A stretch of DNA of 64,000 nt from Sipunculus nudus (GCA_026874595.1 CM049322.1:36453840-36517839); one strand, 5' to 3'. Shown: positions 44,870 through 58,545, counted from the first letter of the stretch. The notes: generated from the letters alone by a model not told the origin. Made by a program: numbers and translations.

Positions 44870-45720
44870 TGTGATTTGCTGAGGTTCTTTGGAGACTTCA
44901 CCATTTGGCTTTAGAGGCAACCGGCAAAGTTGGAACCAAGGTCATCTTCTGTCCCTTAGATCAATGCCTTGAACAAGATTTGTGATTGGCAAAGACATGG
45001 CCCACAAGCCAGACAGATTACAAACAAAGGGCCATTGGCCCTGATGAATTTCATTAAGTCGAACTACAGAATTAACCCTTCATAGAAGTATAAAAAATAT
45101 CAGAGTTACTCTTTCTGGACAAAAATTAGGTTTCACTTAAGTAGAAGTTCGCATCTGAAAATGTTAGAAAGTGCATAAGTAGTGCATTACAAACGAAGTT
45201 CTCTGTATTACGTACGGTATTGCAGACAAATCATCCTACAGGAAGAGCTCCAAGACCCCTTTCAAGGACCTGCTGAAACCTACCAATTACATTCATGTCA
45301 ATGTCATTTTGACTCTTATTTCCCCATCATTTGTACCCATCATGCATTGGGACATGGCTATTATTCACAAAGTTTGTCCCGCTGTATGCAGATAATGCAG
45401 ATCTTCCAATGCAGAGAGCACCCAAGGGTGATTACTGATAACAACGTGGGTGTCATCCATCTAGTCGTGTCAGACATTATACATGACCAGTCCGACGGTT
45501 AACATCTTCACACCCGGGCATGACAGCAGACATTGAGATTCATGGGAAGTGAACAGATGACCCATAAATTTTAACGATTCCCGCCAATGATCTATTGATG
45601 AGGTAGACTCCCCCTGGTAAGGCTCTGGAGTTTTTGATGTTCAAATTTAACTCCTAATCTAACCTGCCCAGCACGTACACAGCTAATTACGGTCAAACTT
45701 TATACCAGATTCTGTTATTA
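44870..45720. other. Unassigned; G/C-richer patch at 45.18-45.68 kb
   Basis: A 106-codon plus-strand frame (45182-45502) has no known motif. Confidence 0.4.
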
Positions 45721-45724
45721 TCTA

Positions 45725-46380
45725 ATATACAACTAAAAAAGCACTCAGAGAGTGCAGACCTCCACCAAGGCAACTCATTCCCCCCATATGGCACTATAAA
45801 AAATGCAGCATTTTTCCTTAAAAAAAATTCCTGGATCTAGATGGTGATCCAGATCACCCAAAAATTTAATCAAATGTCCCTTGTGTCATTGCCAAGCTAT
45901 GCTAAAAAAATATCAAATCTGTTATTAACTTTTTGAGCAATTTTGCAAACAGGCAAACAAAAAAACAATAAACCAAAGCCAGCAAAAACATAACTGCCCC
46001 CTTGCAGAGATAACTGGAAATCTGCATTCTAAGAAATGCAAGCTAGCCTCTGCCATGCAGGGGGTCCCTAGTGTGGGATGCTCCCTAAATAGTGTTTGCA
46101 TTCACTTATCAGGCCCAAATTACCAGGCTCATATATGCATAAGTGACTGTACATTTGTGAATACTCCTTAATGACATTCCTGAATCTGGATCATGTGCTG
46201 GATCCACACCACAATCTAATTGCTTCTTCACTGGCCCATTCATGAAATGCCCTGATTATTACATGAGATTCCTTTCATGAATGCGTGAGTTATGTCGTAA
46301 ACAAACGCACAAACATACAAACACATGAACGGGGATGAACGCATATCCTCCTGGTGGAGGCAAGAAAGGGGGGGGGGGGG
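45725..46380 (-). repeat. Dispersed repeat G, longest copy, ending in a poly(G) tract
   Basis: On the minus strand it starts CTTGCCTCCACCAGGAGGAT, then CCCGTTCATGTGTTTGTATG, GTGTGGATCCAGCACATGAT, ATTCAGGAATGTCATTAAGG and ACAGTCACTTATGCAT. It ends GGTGGAGGTCTGCACTCTCT then GAGTGC. The last motif is one I associate with widespread metazoan repeats but cannot name. It could be two adjacent related repeats. A run of G lies at 46370-46383. Confidence 0.7.
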
Positions 46381-46576
46381 GGGCAAGGTACAGAACGTCC
46401 TTAGTGTCTGAAATGCAGAATGGGGAAATCTTAATAGATATTCTTAACGATTCACTCTGATGACTTATAGATAGGTTATCAATTCTGGATTATTCCTTAC
46501 CCTGTGCATGTAAATCATATACCTAGACTTAAAAAGTAAGTAAGAAAGATCAAAGGAAATCAGGCATATACAGTGG

Positions 46577-47273
46577 TACGCTCCCGAGGTAGCGGAAATC
46601 TTGCGCTTCTAAAGAAGCAACTGATTTTCATGCTGCCAGCTTTGACCGTTTATGATATATTTAGACACCAGATGGCGGTTTGATGTCCACTGAAACAAAT
46701 GTGCGTATGATGTGACAAGCAGCCAATCAGATGCCAATAAACAAACACTCGACAGGCATCCTGGCTCCGCCCATCACTGCGCTTCAAGCGCCGCTTGATG
46801 AGTTTCCGGTCGAATTTAAATTGTTCCCTCTGCATTCTCGCATCATCGACCGATTCGATTATGACATTAAGACTGTGTTAGCATAGCCATGTATCTGTTA
46901 TCTGCAGAACTGAAACCAGCCAGCGAGGTGTGCACGCAGCCTTTGTTTTTCCGTTTCGTTTGAATTACAGCTCACCGGCCGAGCATCCTATGGCCCAAGG
47001 CCCTAAGCAAACCACGTCAGGGGCAATTCTCTCTGAGCCTGTGGCCTGTTCAGACGGTTACGCTGGGGGATGAGCTGTCACTCAAAAGAAATGAATATGA
47101 TTGGCTCCGTGTATTCCTCGTTTGGCTTTGTTTTCCAGCTCAAGGTCTCATCTGATTGGACAAAAATACAGTGCTTCCCTCTGGTGTTGCAATTCAGGAT
47201 ACGAGGTCATAACAAACAGCCCCTTACGATATAGGCAGTAGCCCTATAGGTAAAGCGCTGTGTAAAGAGCGTA
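46577..47273. mobile_element. ~700-bp non-autonomous DNA element, copy 2 (9-bp TSD)
   Basis: It starts TACGCTC and ends GAGCGTA, a perfect 7-bp TIR. The flanks ATACAGTGG (46568-46576) and ACACAGTGG (47274-47282) are a 9-bp target duplication with one mismatch. By eye the body matches copy 1 closely throughout, in the same orientation, with scattered substitutions and single-base indels. No coding frame is visible in it. Confidence 0.82.
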
Positions 47274-47284
47274 ACACAGTGGGT

Positions 47285-50200
47285 TCCAGAATGGCAGTTC
47301 CAGGCTTTGCAACAGTAAGAATACAAATGCTGTAAGGTAGAGAGACCAGAAGTTTGGCAGAGTGTGACCTAGGCAATCAGCAAGTCTTTGGGAAATAGAA
47401 CTGGCGTGTATGGTGAAAAGGGGTTCCTTTTATTAACAACTGACGGCTAAACAGTCTCCTCCTTGTGTCAACGGGAAATGAACCAAAGACCATATTGTGC
47501 CTCAGGGAAGTATTCTAGGAAGTGGAAAGACATAGACAGCTATATACACCATACTGTGTAAGGTCCTTTTAATGAGCCAATCAAGAAAGTCTACTCAATG
47601 ATTACTTAGAGTACTTAGAGAGCATTAAGAGATCCCTTACCTCCACCATAACATCACATGGATCTGCATTCAGATTAAATAAAATCCTGAATGAACTAAA
47701 TTTGAATAAACATTTTATTTTAGTTCATATCTTTTATCTGCATCAATTAATGCAAAAGACATTTGTATGGTTTGCACATATTCCAAAGTAAAGTAACAGT
47801 CTGCATATTCAACTATTAATGCTAACATTGATGTCTATTAAAATATATATAATAAAATCCATCAACGTATAATTTTGATGTACCTCCATATTATATGTGT
47901 ACTACTTTACTTTTATATGTCTAATGAAATCTCTGAGTCTGTGAATGTCTAATAAATGTTTGTACAACAGAAGTTTTATTTTTAGTGATAGATTATTATG
48001 TCTAGATTCTAGAAGAAGATTAACTAGTTCTGTGTTCCTGTTTAACTTAAGTCTTCTGGTGTTTGGCATTACATATTTGAGCATCAATCTCAGATCGTCT
48101 TTCCGCAGCAATTTGTGGATGCTAAAGCAGGTAGTGTCCTGAATCTTAAAGAAGATGAATCTTGTTTGGTAAAGATTTACTGATATTAAACAGAGCTGTC
48201 ACAAAACGCTTGAAATCTAAGAAATAATCCCTTCACCTTACCTCTTTGGGTCCCGGGTGCTCAACGGATCAAATAATACATGGGTGTAGTAGTCTTAAGA
48301 GGTGGAAGAAACTGCATGACCTTGAGAAAATTAATGACCTTGGACTAGCCGTTAGCTGCAATCAAAACCCATATAGCCCAGGTCTCATGTGGAGAGAGCC
48401 GTGAGCGTGTTAACACTTGCTACCAAGCAAATGGAGATTGTGTGTGAATAAATTAATTTAAGCAAATACGCACACTTGAACATAGATCCATACACCATCT
48501 GGGTGTGACATCATATTCTAATTTCACATATACAAACATTTCAGTTTTAACCATGGGTATGATAGGATGGAATATTTTTAATAAAAAATTTTGATATAAA
48601 GAATTTATAAAAATTAATTTTCAAAATCTGTCCAAAAATGTAATTAGTTTTTCCTTGCCCATACTTCCACAAAATGTTCATTGAGAATTTCATGCTTTGA
48701 GATACAAACAGACAAACAGCATTTAAAATATACCTTAATTATGACAACTTAATTTATGTGCAGAACAAGTTGATTAACAAATTTAAATAAAAATCAAATG
48801 TATATCAGAATTTAGAATATATCCTTTGTATATGAAGTTTATATTATGATTACCACTAGCTGACAATCATGAAAGTGTGAGAAAATGTGATGGGAAGGCG
48901 CAACACAGCAAATCAAATCATCTGAGTGTTTTGTTTACCAGAGTAACTTTATGCAGTCTGTTAAGAGAGTTTCTTAATAAATCTTCTTTTCAGCCCACAT
49001 AAAGGACTGTCATGAATGATGAAACGGCATGTCCAGTCTTTTGGCACATTATCTAAGTAGAGCTATCATCTCTGCTTGTATCTCCGCCTCAGCACCATTA
49101 GTTTCGTATTTTATTTTTCTCGTACAGGGGGGGTTTTGACAATAATAGCTCATCTTATTCCATGCTTGGGCAATATTTGAAATGGGAGTTCCGCCATTTA
49201 ATTTCGTAATAGTGTGAAAGGCAATAAAGCATATTAATTCAATCTCATTGTGAAACTCCTTTTCCCGCCAGAGAATTGGATTAGAGTGTTAGATTGAGAT
49301 TAGTACACTGAGTAAATCAATACAGACTGCTTCTGGAAATAAGATTTCCGGTGATGACAATATTTTATTTTCTACCCTCTCACCTGCAAAATATCAACTG
49401 TTTACTGTTAAGTAAGGTTCAACAGCAGTAGGCGCAGAACACTCACCAAGAAGAACAGTACTGGTAAACTAAAAAAGGAAAAAGTGATCCTTGAAACTTT
49501 TTTTTTATTTATCAATTCCTATACTGACATTTTTATTTTACGTAGAAGTTGAATCATGAACAGGCCAGTTCTGTTCATGTGATATTGGTTAAGAACATAT
49601 GGGTTCATTTCATTCTTTAGAAGCTTTGGAACAGACAACTCCAATATTATAATTTATCTAATTTAGTTTCTAATCAGTAAATATGCATAAATTTTCCAGG
49701 CAAATCCTTTCAAACAATTTTTTGATAATTTTTAACCACATGCCACTCAGACCTTAATTCTTTTTCATAAACACATCTGACATACTGGTAATGCAAATGT
49801 GACACCTGATTATACTAGAGAAAGTTTAAATGCACAAGACAGTTTCACAGGAGGCATCACAATTTTACAGGAGGAAAGCTCCCTAAATGGCAATTTCAAA
49901 ATTCCAAATTAAAAAATAAAAAAAACAGAAACACCACAATACTTTTTTTTTTATTTGAAAACTCTGCAGATATATCTGACATTTGCTGTTTTCATACTGT
50001 ATTAACTGTAAACTTTAAGACCATACCTGGCAAAGTGCAAATGCAGGAGCTGTCAAATCTGACAATGTGAAGATATATGCATAAATGCAACACATTACAG
50101 CCCCTGAGGGCCTATTCAATCAATTAATGTAAAATAGAAACTTTTATAAAGTATACATCTGTAGAAGAAATTTAAAATTTAAGAAAATACTGACAGGAAT

Positions 50201-53150
50201 ACACCCTAGCTTATAATAGTACAGCTGACAGAGTGTACAGAATGAGCTGCAGTCACTTTTCATGAGCTAGAACAAAAATCTATGCGCTAATTTACTTTCC
50301 AGACATGGTAGTTCCCCTGAGAAAATGACTTCATGCAAATTTTAAGGTTTGAGATTAGGGACTTCCTTGGGCAGACAGAACCATTGGAAGATGGCCATCA
50401 ATAATACCAGTTTGTGGACAGACGTGCAAGTTAAGACATGCATATACCCATTTCATTCATATGTGAATAAGCAATTTTTTGCATGAATAAATCTGGCTTC
50501 TGGAAAACCAAATATAATTTTTTTAAGCAATTCAAAACATTTTTAAGTCCTTCTATATCTTTATATTGGCACATGTTATATGAAGCAATCTTTTTTTAGT
50601 TTACCTGAGATGATACAAAATACATGAAATTTTGCCAACATACAGGAAATCGGATACAAAATTGTGTAACTTTTTTTAAACATACATATAAACAACAAAC
50701 ATTTTTATTCACTTTTAACAGTAGTTTTATGGATGAAAGTTTGAATCATTGATAAATATAATAATTTATTTAAAGGGACTGAGGTAAGAGGCATCTGCTA
50801 CATTTATGCTGAGTGCTTTGTGCTATGCATCTAGCCAAAAATGTCATGCATCCATGACAAAATATTAGCAGCAATTCAGTAGAACAGTTGTTTAGGGTTA
50901 TAAAGATGGCTTATAAACGGTTTCTGTGTTGATAAAGCCATGATGAAAATAATTAAGAAAAATATGCAAAATAATCATATCCTAATTTGAAAATAATGGA
51001 ATCAATATCAGTTCCAAATATTAGAGTTTTATAGAAAAATGGGCAAGAATATCTGTGAGGGACGTATACCATATACATCGTTGCAAATATCACAGGATTG
51101 ATAAGATTTATCTAAATGTTGACGCATTTGCCTGGAAACCAACCCTTTCAGTCAACCAGACATTTAATTACTGAAGAGAATTGATCTTGGCTCATACCAC
51201 AAGAAATTTTGGACTTCACATTTCTTGATAGTAAAGTCAATGCAAATCCATATGAATACTGCAACACTCATCAGGCAAAAATGTCACATATATGATGAAA
51301 TTCAAAGAATTATAAGTAATATGGCTCTTAGCAATGCTTTCTGGAAAATGCAGGTTGCAAATTCATGACCAATGAATACATAGGAATACATTTACACAGC
51401 TGATGCATGAGCTATAGTCACACAACTTTGGTGTCATGTAAGATGTGGCATTGATATTCTGAGTGATTCTCCTGTCATGAAAACAATAGAAGCTGGATTG
51501 GCACGGACAGTCATCCAAGGCTGAGACGCATATGACAAACAGTGATAGCAGACAACGACCTGAATCATATCTTCTATATTACATACATGAATGATGAATG
51601 AGCCGGCGGTGACATTCAAGCAGTAACGACACCATAACAGAAGTATTCGTCACTTAAATCCCTGAATAAAACAGTCATAACGCTGTATTCTTTAGATGAA
51701 TATCGTCTTGTTTACACTCAGTATTTATTCATAGTTTTTACTATACCCTATTGGCAGAGAGAGCATGGCATATCCATTCCTTCAAATTGTGGGATTTTGC
51801 TGCCAGCCTCTTTCTGACATACCCAAGATATGGTTACTATGTTACGAGGAACATTGGCAAAGCACCCAGTGGTGGTAGTCAAGCTGCGGTCGACCCAATG
51901 ACAGTTAGAAATCCTTTCCATCGTATCCCATCAGGCAGTTCTGGTCCCCATCACTAGACCCCATGGCCTTGGGGCACGAAAAGAAATATATCCTCTCATT
52001 GTTTTGCCACATCGGTGACAATAACGTCAAATAAAACCTGCCAGGTTCACAGTTCATCTCTGCTCCTCTCAATCGTGGAGACCAGGTTTTATAATATTAG
52101 AAAAAAAACTGCCACCGAACCCAAAATATATTTCATTGATTTTTTTACCATATTTTTCCTGATTCTTCTCCAACTTTTTGCAGTATGATCTAATACGTTC
52201 TTTCTGTCATGTGATGCATAACAGTACTTTTATAATGTTTTCTAATCATGCGACACATGGACACTGCAGGTCACATATTTCACTGGATATTTCTACCTAA
52301 CACATTCTTTCACACAAACAATGTCAGGTAGCTATGTTGTGCGCAAAATTTAAAACTCCCTCAGGATTTTTTTTTGCTTAAAAATATTTCACCCAAGAGA
52401 CGCTACATATACTTTATTACACATCAGTCTTGACACCAATACCATTAGAAGGGCAGGAACTATTATACTTCCTTTTAAATCTTCTCACCCCTCCCACATG
52501 AACACAGATGATAAGAAATGTACACAAACTAAGCTTTCTTACTGATTGTTATTCATAACATTCAAAGGATGTTATGAGCTGGAAACCACTATCAGGTTCA
52601 TGCTCAAACAATTAAAGGAACTGAATAATTAGGCACTATACTGTTCATTAATTATTCATTTCTGTTTTGCTCTAAAACATTTGCTCCAACTGTGTGCCCT
52701 CATTCATTTTCCTTCTCTGTTTCACTCTCCCTCCCCTATTTCTCTATTTCTCTCTTTCTTCTCTCTCTGTCTCACTGTGTGTGTTACTTGCTGCCCAGAG
52801 GTACATGCATTTTATTTTATTTATTCCATTTTTTAATTTTCTTTTAACACTTATTAGATATGATTGTATTGATTTGACACAAACTTGTAACACTTTGCAA
52901 CTCAGTGTAACAATTAAGATGTGTGTCAATCATCTCAGGTTGAAATAAGCTTTTGTTAAGGCATAATTTAAATCTACTGATTTAATAGTAAAACAAGTCA
53001 TGTTTACAATGTGTTCACTGGAATTTTCATCCTGTTTGGAAATTTTCAAATAAAAGTTTTCCCTTGTACTGTTAAATGGTAAAGGTTATCTCATAATAGT
53101 TTTCAGAAGCCTTTGCACAAAACTGTATAATTGAGATGCCAATTACCTTC
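47285..53150. other. Long unassigned stretch; CpG-richer patch at 51.4-52.07 kb
   Basis: No gene, SINE or LINE was recognised. The 51.4-52.07 kb patch is unique-looking and may be a conserved element. Confidence 0.4.
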
Positions 53151-53171
53151 AAAATTTAAAGGACTGTTCCT

Positions 53172-53270
53172 TGAGAGTTTCCCAAACACTCAAAAACTTT
53201 TAATAAAAATCTGTGAATCCTAGAGTGTTTCCTAAACACTCAAAAACTTTTAATAAAATTCTGTAAATTT
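53172..53270 (+). repeat. ~49-bp tandem duplication
   Basis: Two adjacent copies containing AAACACTCAAAAACTTTTAA then TAAAA and TCTGT. Confidence 0.85.
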
Positions 53271-53274
53271 ATAT

Positions 53275-54750
53275 ACAAACAAAAAAAAATACCAACCAAT
53301 GATGGCAAAAACTCCTCTCTTAATTGAGTTTATACAACAACACACCTCTATTGTCTAAGATAGGTCTCAGTGGAATTAACCACTGATGTGGTTTGAACGG
53401 GGCAACCCACTATTTATTCCAAAGCATATGCTTTGAAAAAACTCTAAGTATCGCAATTTAACAGTTTTAAGATTGGGATACAACGTCTTAAATTACAAAA
53501 TTAAATACCACACCATGAAACCTTTATGAGTGTCACATTACCAAAGCTCTCATGTTACCTGCAAGAGTAACAGTTACAGAATCAGATTTGTCTGCCATTA
53601 AGTGTTCTTCTGTATCATATGTGACAGGTGTCAGGAAAGATTCAGCTGCAACTTCAATCCTGGTTCAAGGTGTCGAAAAATTTTGAAATGTTACACTGCA
53701 GCATAAACCTGTGCTCCATTGAAGTGGATAATTTTTTTCCATCTGTAAGTTTCTCAATATATCAAGATCTCCTTCTTCATTTCCCATAATTCCACAGATG
53801 TCTGAGGACTTCTAAAGTAACATCAAAGGTTTCTCTGTATGGTACATAATACATACATCTAGGATCAGGATAAAATTTGATCTATGGATTTACAAGCAGT
53901 CACCCTAAAGATCATTTTACAGCATCTATGGGAATTTTACATTATTTTCTTTTCAAATTAATGGTAAAATCCATGATAGATGAAAGGCCATTTTTCCATA
54001 TTTTTACCATGAAATTTTATGTTCATCCAGTTGGCTATTTATAACATCAATGGTAATTCTATGAAATATTTTTTTACAACATCTATGGTAACCTGTATGA
54101 TGGATAAACTCCATTTTCTTTGGATTTACAAAGTTCATCCTCCTGGTCATTTTATGACATCTTTTGTTAGTCCAAGTAATACATAAATCTATGATCAATA
54201 AAAGGCCATTTTCCTCTGTAATCTGTCCTGTGAAACCAGTTGCTTACATGACAATCATTCAATACAAGCTCCTTATGGGATAGAAACAAAAAAGGGTCCA
54301 CTTCAGAATAACACAGATTTGTAAGAGAATCTATGGAAATCTTTAAAAGATGAAAAGCGAGACTAATGTGCACTAGGGGAATTGTCCCCTGGAACAGAAC
54401 TTGTTTTGTGGACTTTACCACCCAAAGATCTGCATTACAACTTTTATCATCCTCTTTCTCATCAAACATGGTCATTAGGGCTCCTTATACCATGGGCAAA
54501 TAGTATAAATGGTCATTGCTTTTATTGCTGGATCTTTTGGAGGCCGCTCAAGCTTATTAATATAAATTTTCTGGATTGACCTTGGAACTCTGTCTTTATA
54601 ATCTGATATGGAACTAGCCTGAAAACAGACCAAGGTTCCTACTGTTTACACAAACTTATGACAATGAGTCACACATAAATATTCAATGTGCAATTCCTCA
54701 TACACCTTCAATTTGAGTTCTGGGATAAATGACTTCTCATTGATTGTATC
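53275..54750. other. No recognisable gene; weak internal repetition
   Basis: From 53.86 to 54.2 kb, phrases such as CATCTATGG, CCATTTTCC and ATGACATC recur irregularly, suggesting an old degenerate tandem repeat. Confidence 0.35.
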
Positions 54751-54756
54751 TTTAAC

Positions 54757-55110
54757 AGAACAAGCAAATTCAAGGAATTTATGTCCTCCACTTCTGCCTC
54801 TTGTTGTCCCCTGCTTGTCTATCAATATGTTCTAGTTTGAAGATGTCTCCACATGTCATAATATTTAGTTGTGAATTTGGAACCAAAGGGAAATTTTAAG
54901 TTTTGTTTTTGAGCTGCTGATCATAAATTTTCAGACAGACACTCCAAAACCAATTCCAACCAAGGTATGCATGAGAGCAATCACTGACCTGAATTTAAAT
55001 CAAATTGTATAATATCAAGGAATGTTATCACATGGAAAAGAAAACCTGACAGACAGACAGACAAACACAAATCTATTCCCCCGTTTTGAGGGAGTGGGGG
55101 GAATAATACC
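54757..55110 (+). repeat. Dispersed repeat F, copy 2
   Basis: Single unit of the family at 2.9-3.65 kb, without the 183-bp duplication. It ends in GACAGACAGACAGACAAACA and a CCCCCGTTTTGAGGG segment. Confidence 0.7.
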
Positions 55111-55114
55111 AGAC

Positions 55115-56029
55115 CAACCAAAAAAGGTGTTTGTTAACTTTCTAAAACATGTTTGTTGAATTCTTTGCCACACTGATTCATGTTTCCCTAACATTTTGTG
55201 ATTGACAGGCTAATAATACAAGACATGGAAAATGATGGTGGTCACCACATAAATGGAATTTAATAAGTTAGGGTTTGTATATCTGCATATTTTCTTTCTG
55301 TTGTTTTACATGTCTGACTTGCATACTCAAGACACAATTTACCTGTATATGACCAAATGGTGAGTAAGGTTTGATGATGGGCAAATAAATAGCTTTCATT
55401 TTCATGGATACATGTTCTTTGGGTGCTGCCCAAATTTTTTTAATTAAAACATGATCTCATAATGTGAGTGATTTGGCCCTCACATAACATCAATTACAGA
55501 TCGGTACCCACAGATGCCTACATGAGCAGAGCTTAAGCAACAGTTGCTGTAAGAGTCATAAAACCTCTGCCAGAAGCCGGTATAGGGATCAGTGCAATAT
55601 CAAAGAACCACCCACTTAAAATCTTATGTAATTCTATATGGGCTTTTCTTTAGAGTGTAGCATGTAAAAATGAATAATTGTCATTCTGTTTTCTGAATGT
55701 TTCTTGTGCTTTAAGGTCAAAAAGTCTGACCTTACTCGAGTCTGAGATAACTATAGTAAATACCAGATGTAAAAGAAATCTATCGAACATAAAGCAATAC
55801 AGCAAAGATTTAACTCCCTTGAGTAAATTGGACATGAAAGATTAAACAAGGCACTTTTATGGTTAATTTAATATGTTCTCAAAGGAAGGTTTTTGAAGGG
55901 AAGTTTGGTTTGTGTAAGCCTTCTGGTAGAAACTTTAAACCAGATTTATTTATATATTATGGGAACCCTTCATCCTATTGCCATAGTAACCTTCCAAAGG
56001 TTTTGACAGTTACTTTCTCGAGGCAACAG

Positions 56030-56108
<79 letters not shown>

Positions 56109-57240
56109 AACAGTTTAAGGAATATCCCTGAGTCAAATCTTTTATGATCCTTTGAATTAAAATATATTATAGTGATCCAGAATATCTTAAAAATGTAATT
56201 GTTTGTTCCTTATTTAGGTCTTACCTTATTCCCTTGATAGAACTTCATAATAATCCAGTCATAACATTTTATGTAAAGTTACTCACTGAAAAACCAGCAA
56301 AAAACGGGGGAAAAACCATAAGTAGGGGTTTAATAAAAAACCAAGGATAGTAGCTGATTTTTGCAGGTACTATGCTGGATGTAATTGAGAGTTTATTATT
56401 AAGGTTTTGGACTTTGTAGAAAGAAACCTAAAAAATTAATTTAAACCTTCCAATAATCTAATTGTTGAATTTGCAGTAATCATATCTTACTGTAAAAACA
56501 ATTATCAAACCATATCAAAGTATCTATGTACGGTTATACTTTGAAATAAAGAAATGCAAAGCAATGCAGTATAATACTAATCTGGCCAAAACAACAACTT
56601 AAGTAGAAATGCCTTTCTAAAATATGGGTGAACAAAATGCCCTTGAATGGATCATCCCAATCCGAATCCTCCTAGGCTAAAACAGCTTTCACAAAGACTA
56701 ACCCGCCTTCCCCTTGACCATGCAGAGCGTAATCTAGTCTGAGCTGCGGTGGACAGATTTGGAGTCTTCGCTATCAGTCTGGCCCTTAATACGCACACAT
56801 GACCATCATTAGCTGCACTCCCCCAACATTTTCCTCGGAGGACTTCTTCAAGGCAGGCTGCCAGCTGGCACAATTCAACCAGTTTTTTACTGAAATTTTT
56901 TGTCAGTAAATATTAGATCAACATTTGGTATCCTCAACCAGTTTATGACCTAATTTTCTTAACTTGCCTTTGGGAATGAAAGCTTCACCACTAACCTTCA
57001 GTCTGATGCCGTAGGACAGGACTTAACCAAGAGGTCAAGGCATATATTATGCTACAGACCAGAGATGCCCCATTCAGACCCTGCCAAAGCCATTGAGACA
57101 AATAGTAAAATTTCAATAGACTAGCAGATATCAGCTTTGACTTCTTAATAACAAGTTACTCCTTCTGGATTATCTCATGCAACATTTATACGATAACCTG
57201 AAATACAGAACTGATTCTCATCATATGCATGTTATCTCCA
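55115..57240. other. Unassigned; G/C-rich patch at 56.64-56.88 kb
   Basis: Apart from the (TA)n tract, no feature is recognised. The patch is open on the minus strand for 73 codons without a motif. Confidence 0.4.
56032..56106. repeat. (TA)n microsatellite
   Basis: About 37 uninterrupted TA dinucleotides. The open frame over it encodes only alternating Tyr and Ile and is an artefact. Confidence 0.95.
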
Positions 57241-57244
57241 GTTC

Positions 57245-57345
57245 CTTTTCAATTGCCTCCACTTAGGAGGATAAGTATTCATCCTTGTTCATGTGTATGT
57301 GTTTGTTTGTTTGTTCACAACATAACTTTAGTGATGGGAGTTTGT
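57245..57345 (+). repeat. Dispersed repeat G, 5' fragment
   Basis: TTGCCTCCACTTAGGAGGAT, TTCATCCTTGTTCATGTGTA then TGTGTTTG, and CACAACATAACTTTAG match the beginning of the family. Confidence 0.65.
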
Positions 57346-57356
57346 TCCTATTTCAT

Positions 57357-57396
57357 AATCGATCATCAGTTTGAGCAAACCGATCAATGATCGATT
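57357..57396. repeat. Nested inverted repeat (possible cruciform)
   Basis: Outer arms AATCGATCAT (57357-57366) and ATGATCGATT (57387-57396) are perfect inverses. Between them is the inner palindrome GTTTGAGCAAAC-like element at 57369-57380 (5-bp arms, 2-base loop). Confidence 0.7.
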
Positions 57397-57704
57397 AATA
57401 ATCGGTTCAGACAAATAACAAGGCCTACAGGCCTAATGCGAACCTGTGCAAAGTTTGGGAGTATGAATGGAGGTTTATTTTTTAAATTTAATATGAATCC
57501 TCTTAAGTCCTGCATATCTACCCTAGTCATTATGATTTCAGCAAAATGGACGTTTCAGACCTGCAAGTTTCAGACTAGAACATTTTAAAACTAGAACATG
57601 GGTAGTCCACTATGTGTATCCGAAGAAATCAGGAGTGGGACGGGTGAAGTGAGGCATGGATTAAGTGGCAAGGGGAATAGAGTGAGGTGTGTTGCATGAT
57701 AGCA

Positions 57705-58545
57705 TGGATGTCTGCAGGGTAAACATGAATGTAGGTGGTGCCACCTGTCATAAAATCAAGAAAGCTGTCCAGGATGTATAAAATTGCAAAATTTCAGGTG
57801 AAAAAGTCAAACCACTGCTGAGATATGAGTGATTTTATTCCAAGGCAGATGAACAGATGGATGCTGTGCATAAACGATTGCAGGTGGCGCCACCAGTTTT
57901 GCCTATGATGAAGAACTATGTGAGATCTATACACATGCAAAATTTTGGCCTAATCAGTCAAAAGGTTCCTGAGATATGAGCTTGAATGTCTGCACAGTAA
58001 ACCTGAATGTAGGTGGTGCCACCTGTCATAAAATCAAGAAAGCTGTCCCAGATGTTTAACCCTGCAAAATTTCAGGTGGAAAAGTTAAACCACTGCTGAG
58101 ATATGAGTGATATTATCCCAAGGCAGATGAACAGATGGACGCTGTGCAGGAATGGTTGCAGGTGGCGCCACCAGTTTTGCCTGTGATGAAGAGCTATGTG
58201 GGATCTATACACATGCAAAATTTTGGCCGAATCTGTCAAATGGTTCCTGAGATATGAGCTTGGATGTCTGCAGAGTAAACCTGAATGTAGGTGGTGCCAC
58301 CTGTCATAAAATAAAGAAAGCTGTCCAGGATGTATAAACCTGCAAAATTTCAGGTGGAAAAGTCAAACCACTGCTGAGATATGAGTGATATTATCCCAAG
58401 GCAGATGAACAGATGGACACTAGGCAAAAATGGTCCCAATTTTATTGTATGTTATAAAGCTATCAAAGGGCTACATTTTGTGCAAAATTTTTAGCCTGAT
58501 CGGTCAAACGGTTCTCAAGATATGTGGGTTTATGTCTGGAAACAG
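57705..58545 (+). repeat. 278-bp dimeric tandem array, about three units
   Basis: GTAGGTGGTGCCACCTGTCA recurs at 57731, 58009 and 58287, an exact 278-base step. Each unit has two half-repeats (about 149 and 129 bp), each with a palindrome box, a TGCAAAATTT block and GAGATATGAG. The last unit decays after about 58430; its end is recognised by TGCAAAATTTTTAGCC and GGTCAAACGGTTCT. Confidence 0.9.
57883..57894. repeat. Perfect 12-bp palindrome GGTGGCGCCACC
   Basis: Identical copies at 58161-58172 and 59074-59085. A G.T-imperfect version, GGTGGTGCCACC, begins the other half-units at 57734, 58012 and 58290. Confidence 0.85.

Noticed and set aside
55859-56107. 82-codon frame ending in Tyr-Ile repeats
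   Set aside because: The second half is a translated (TA)n microsatellite.
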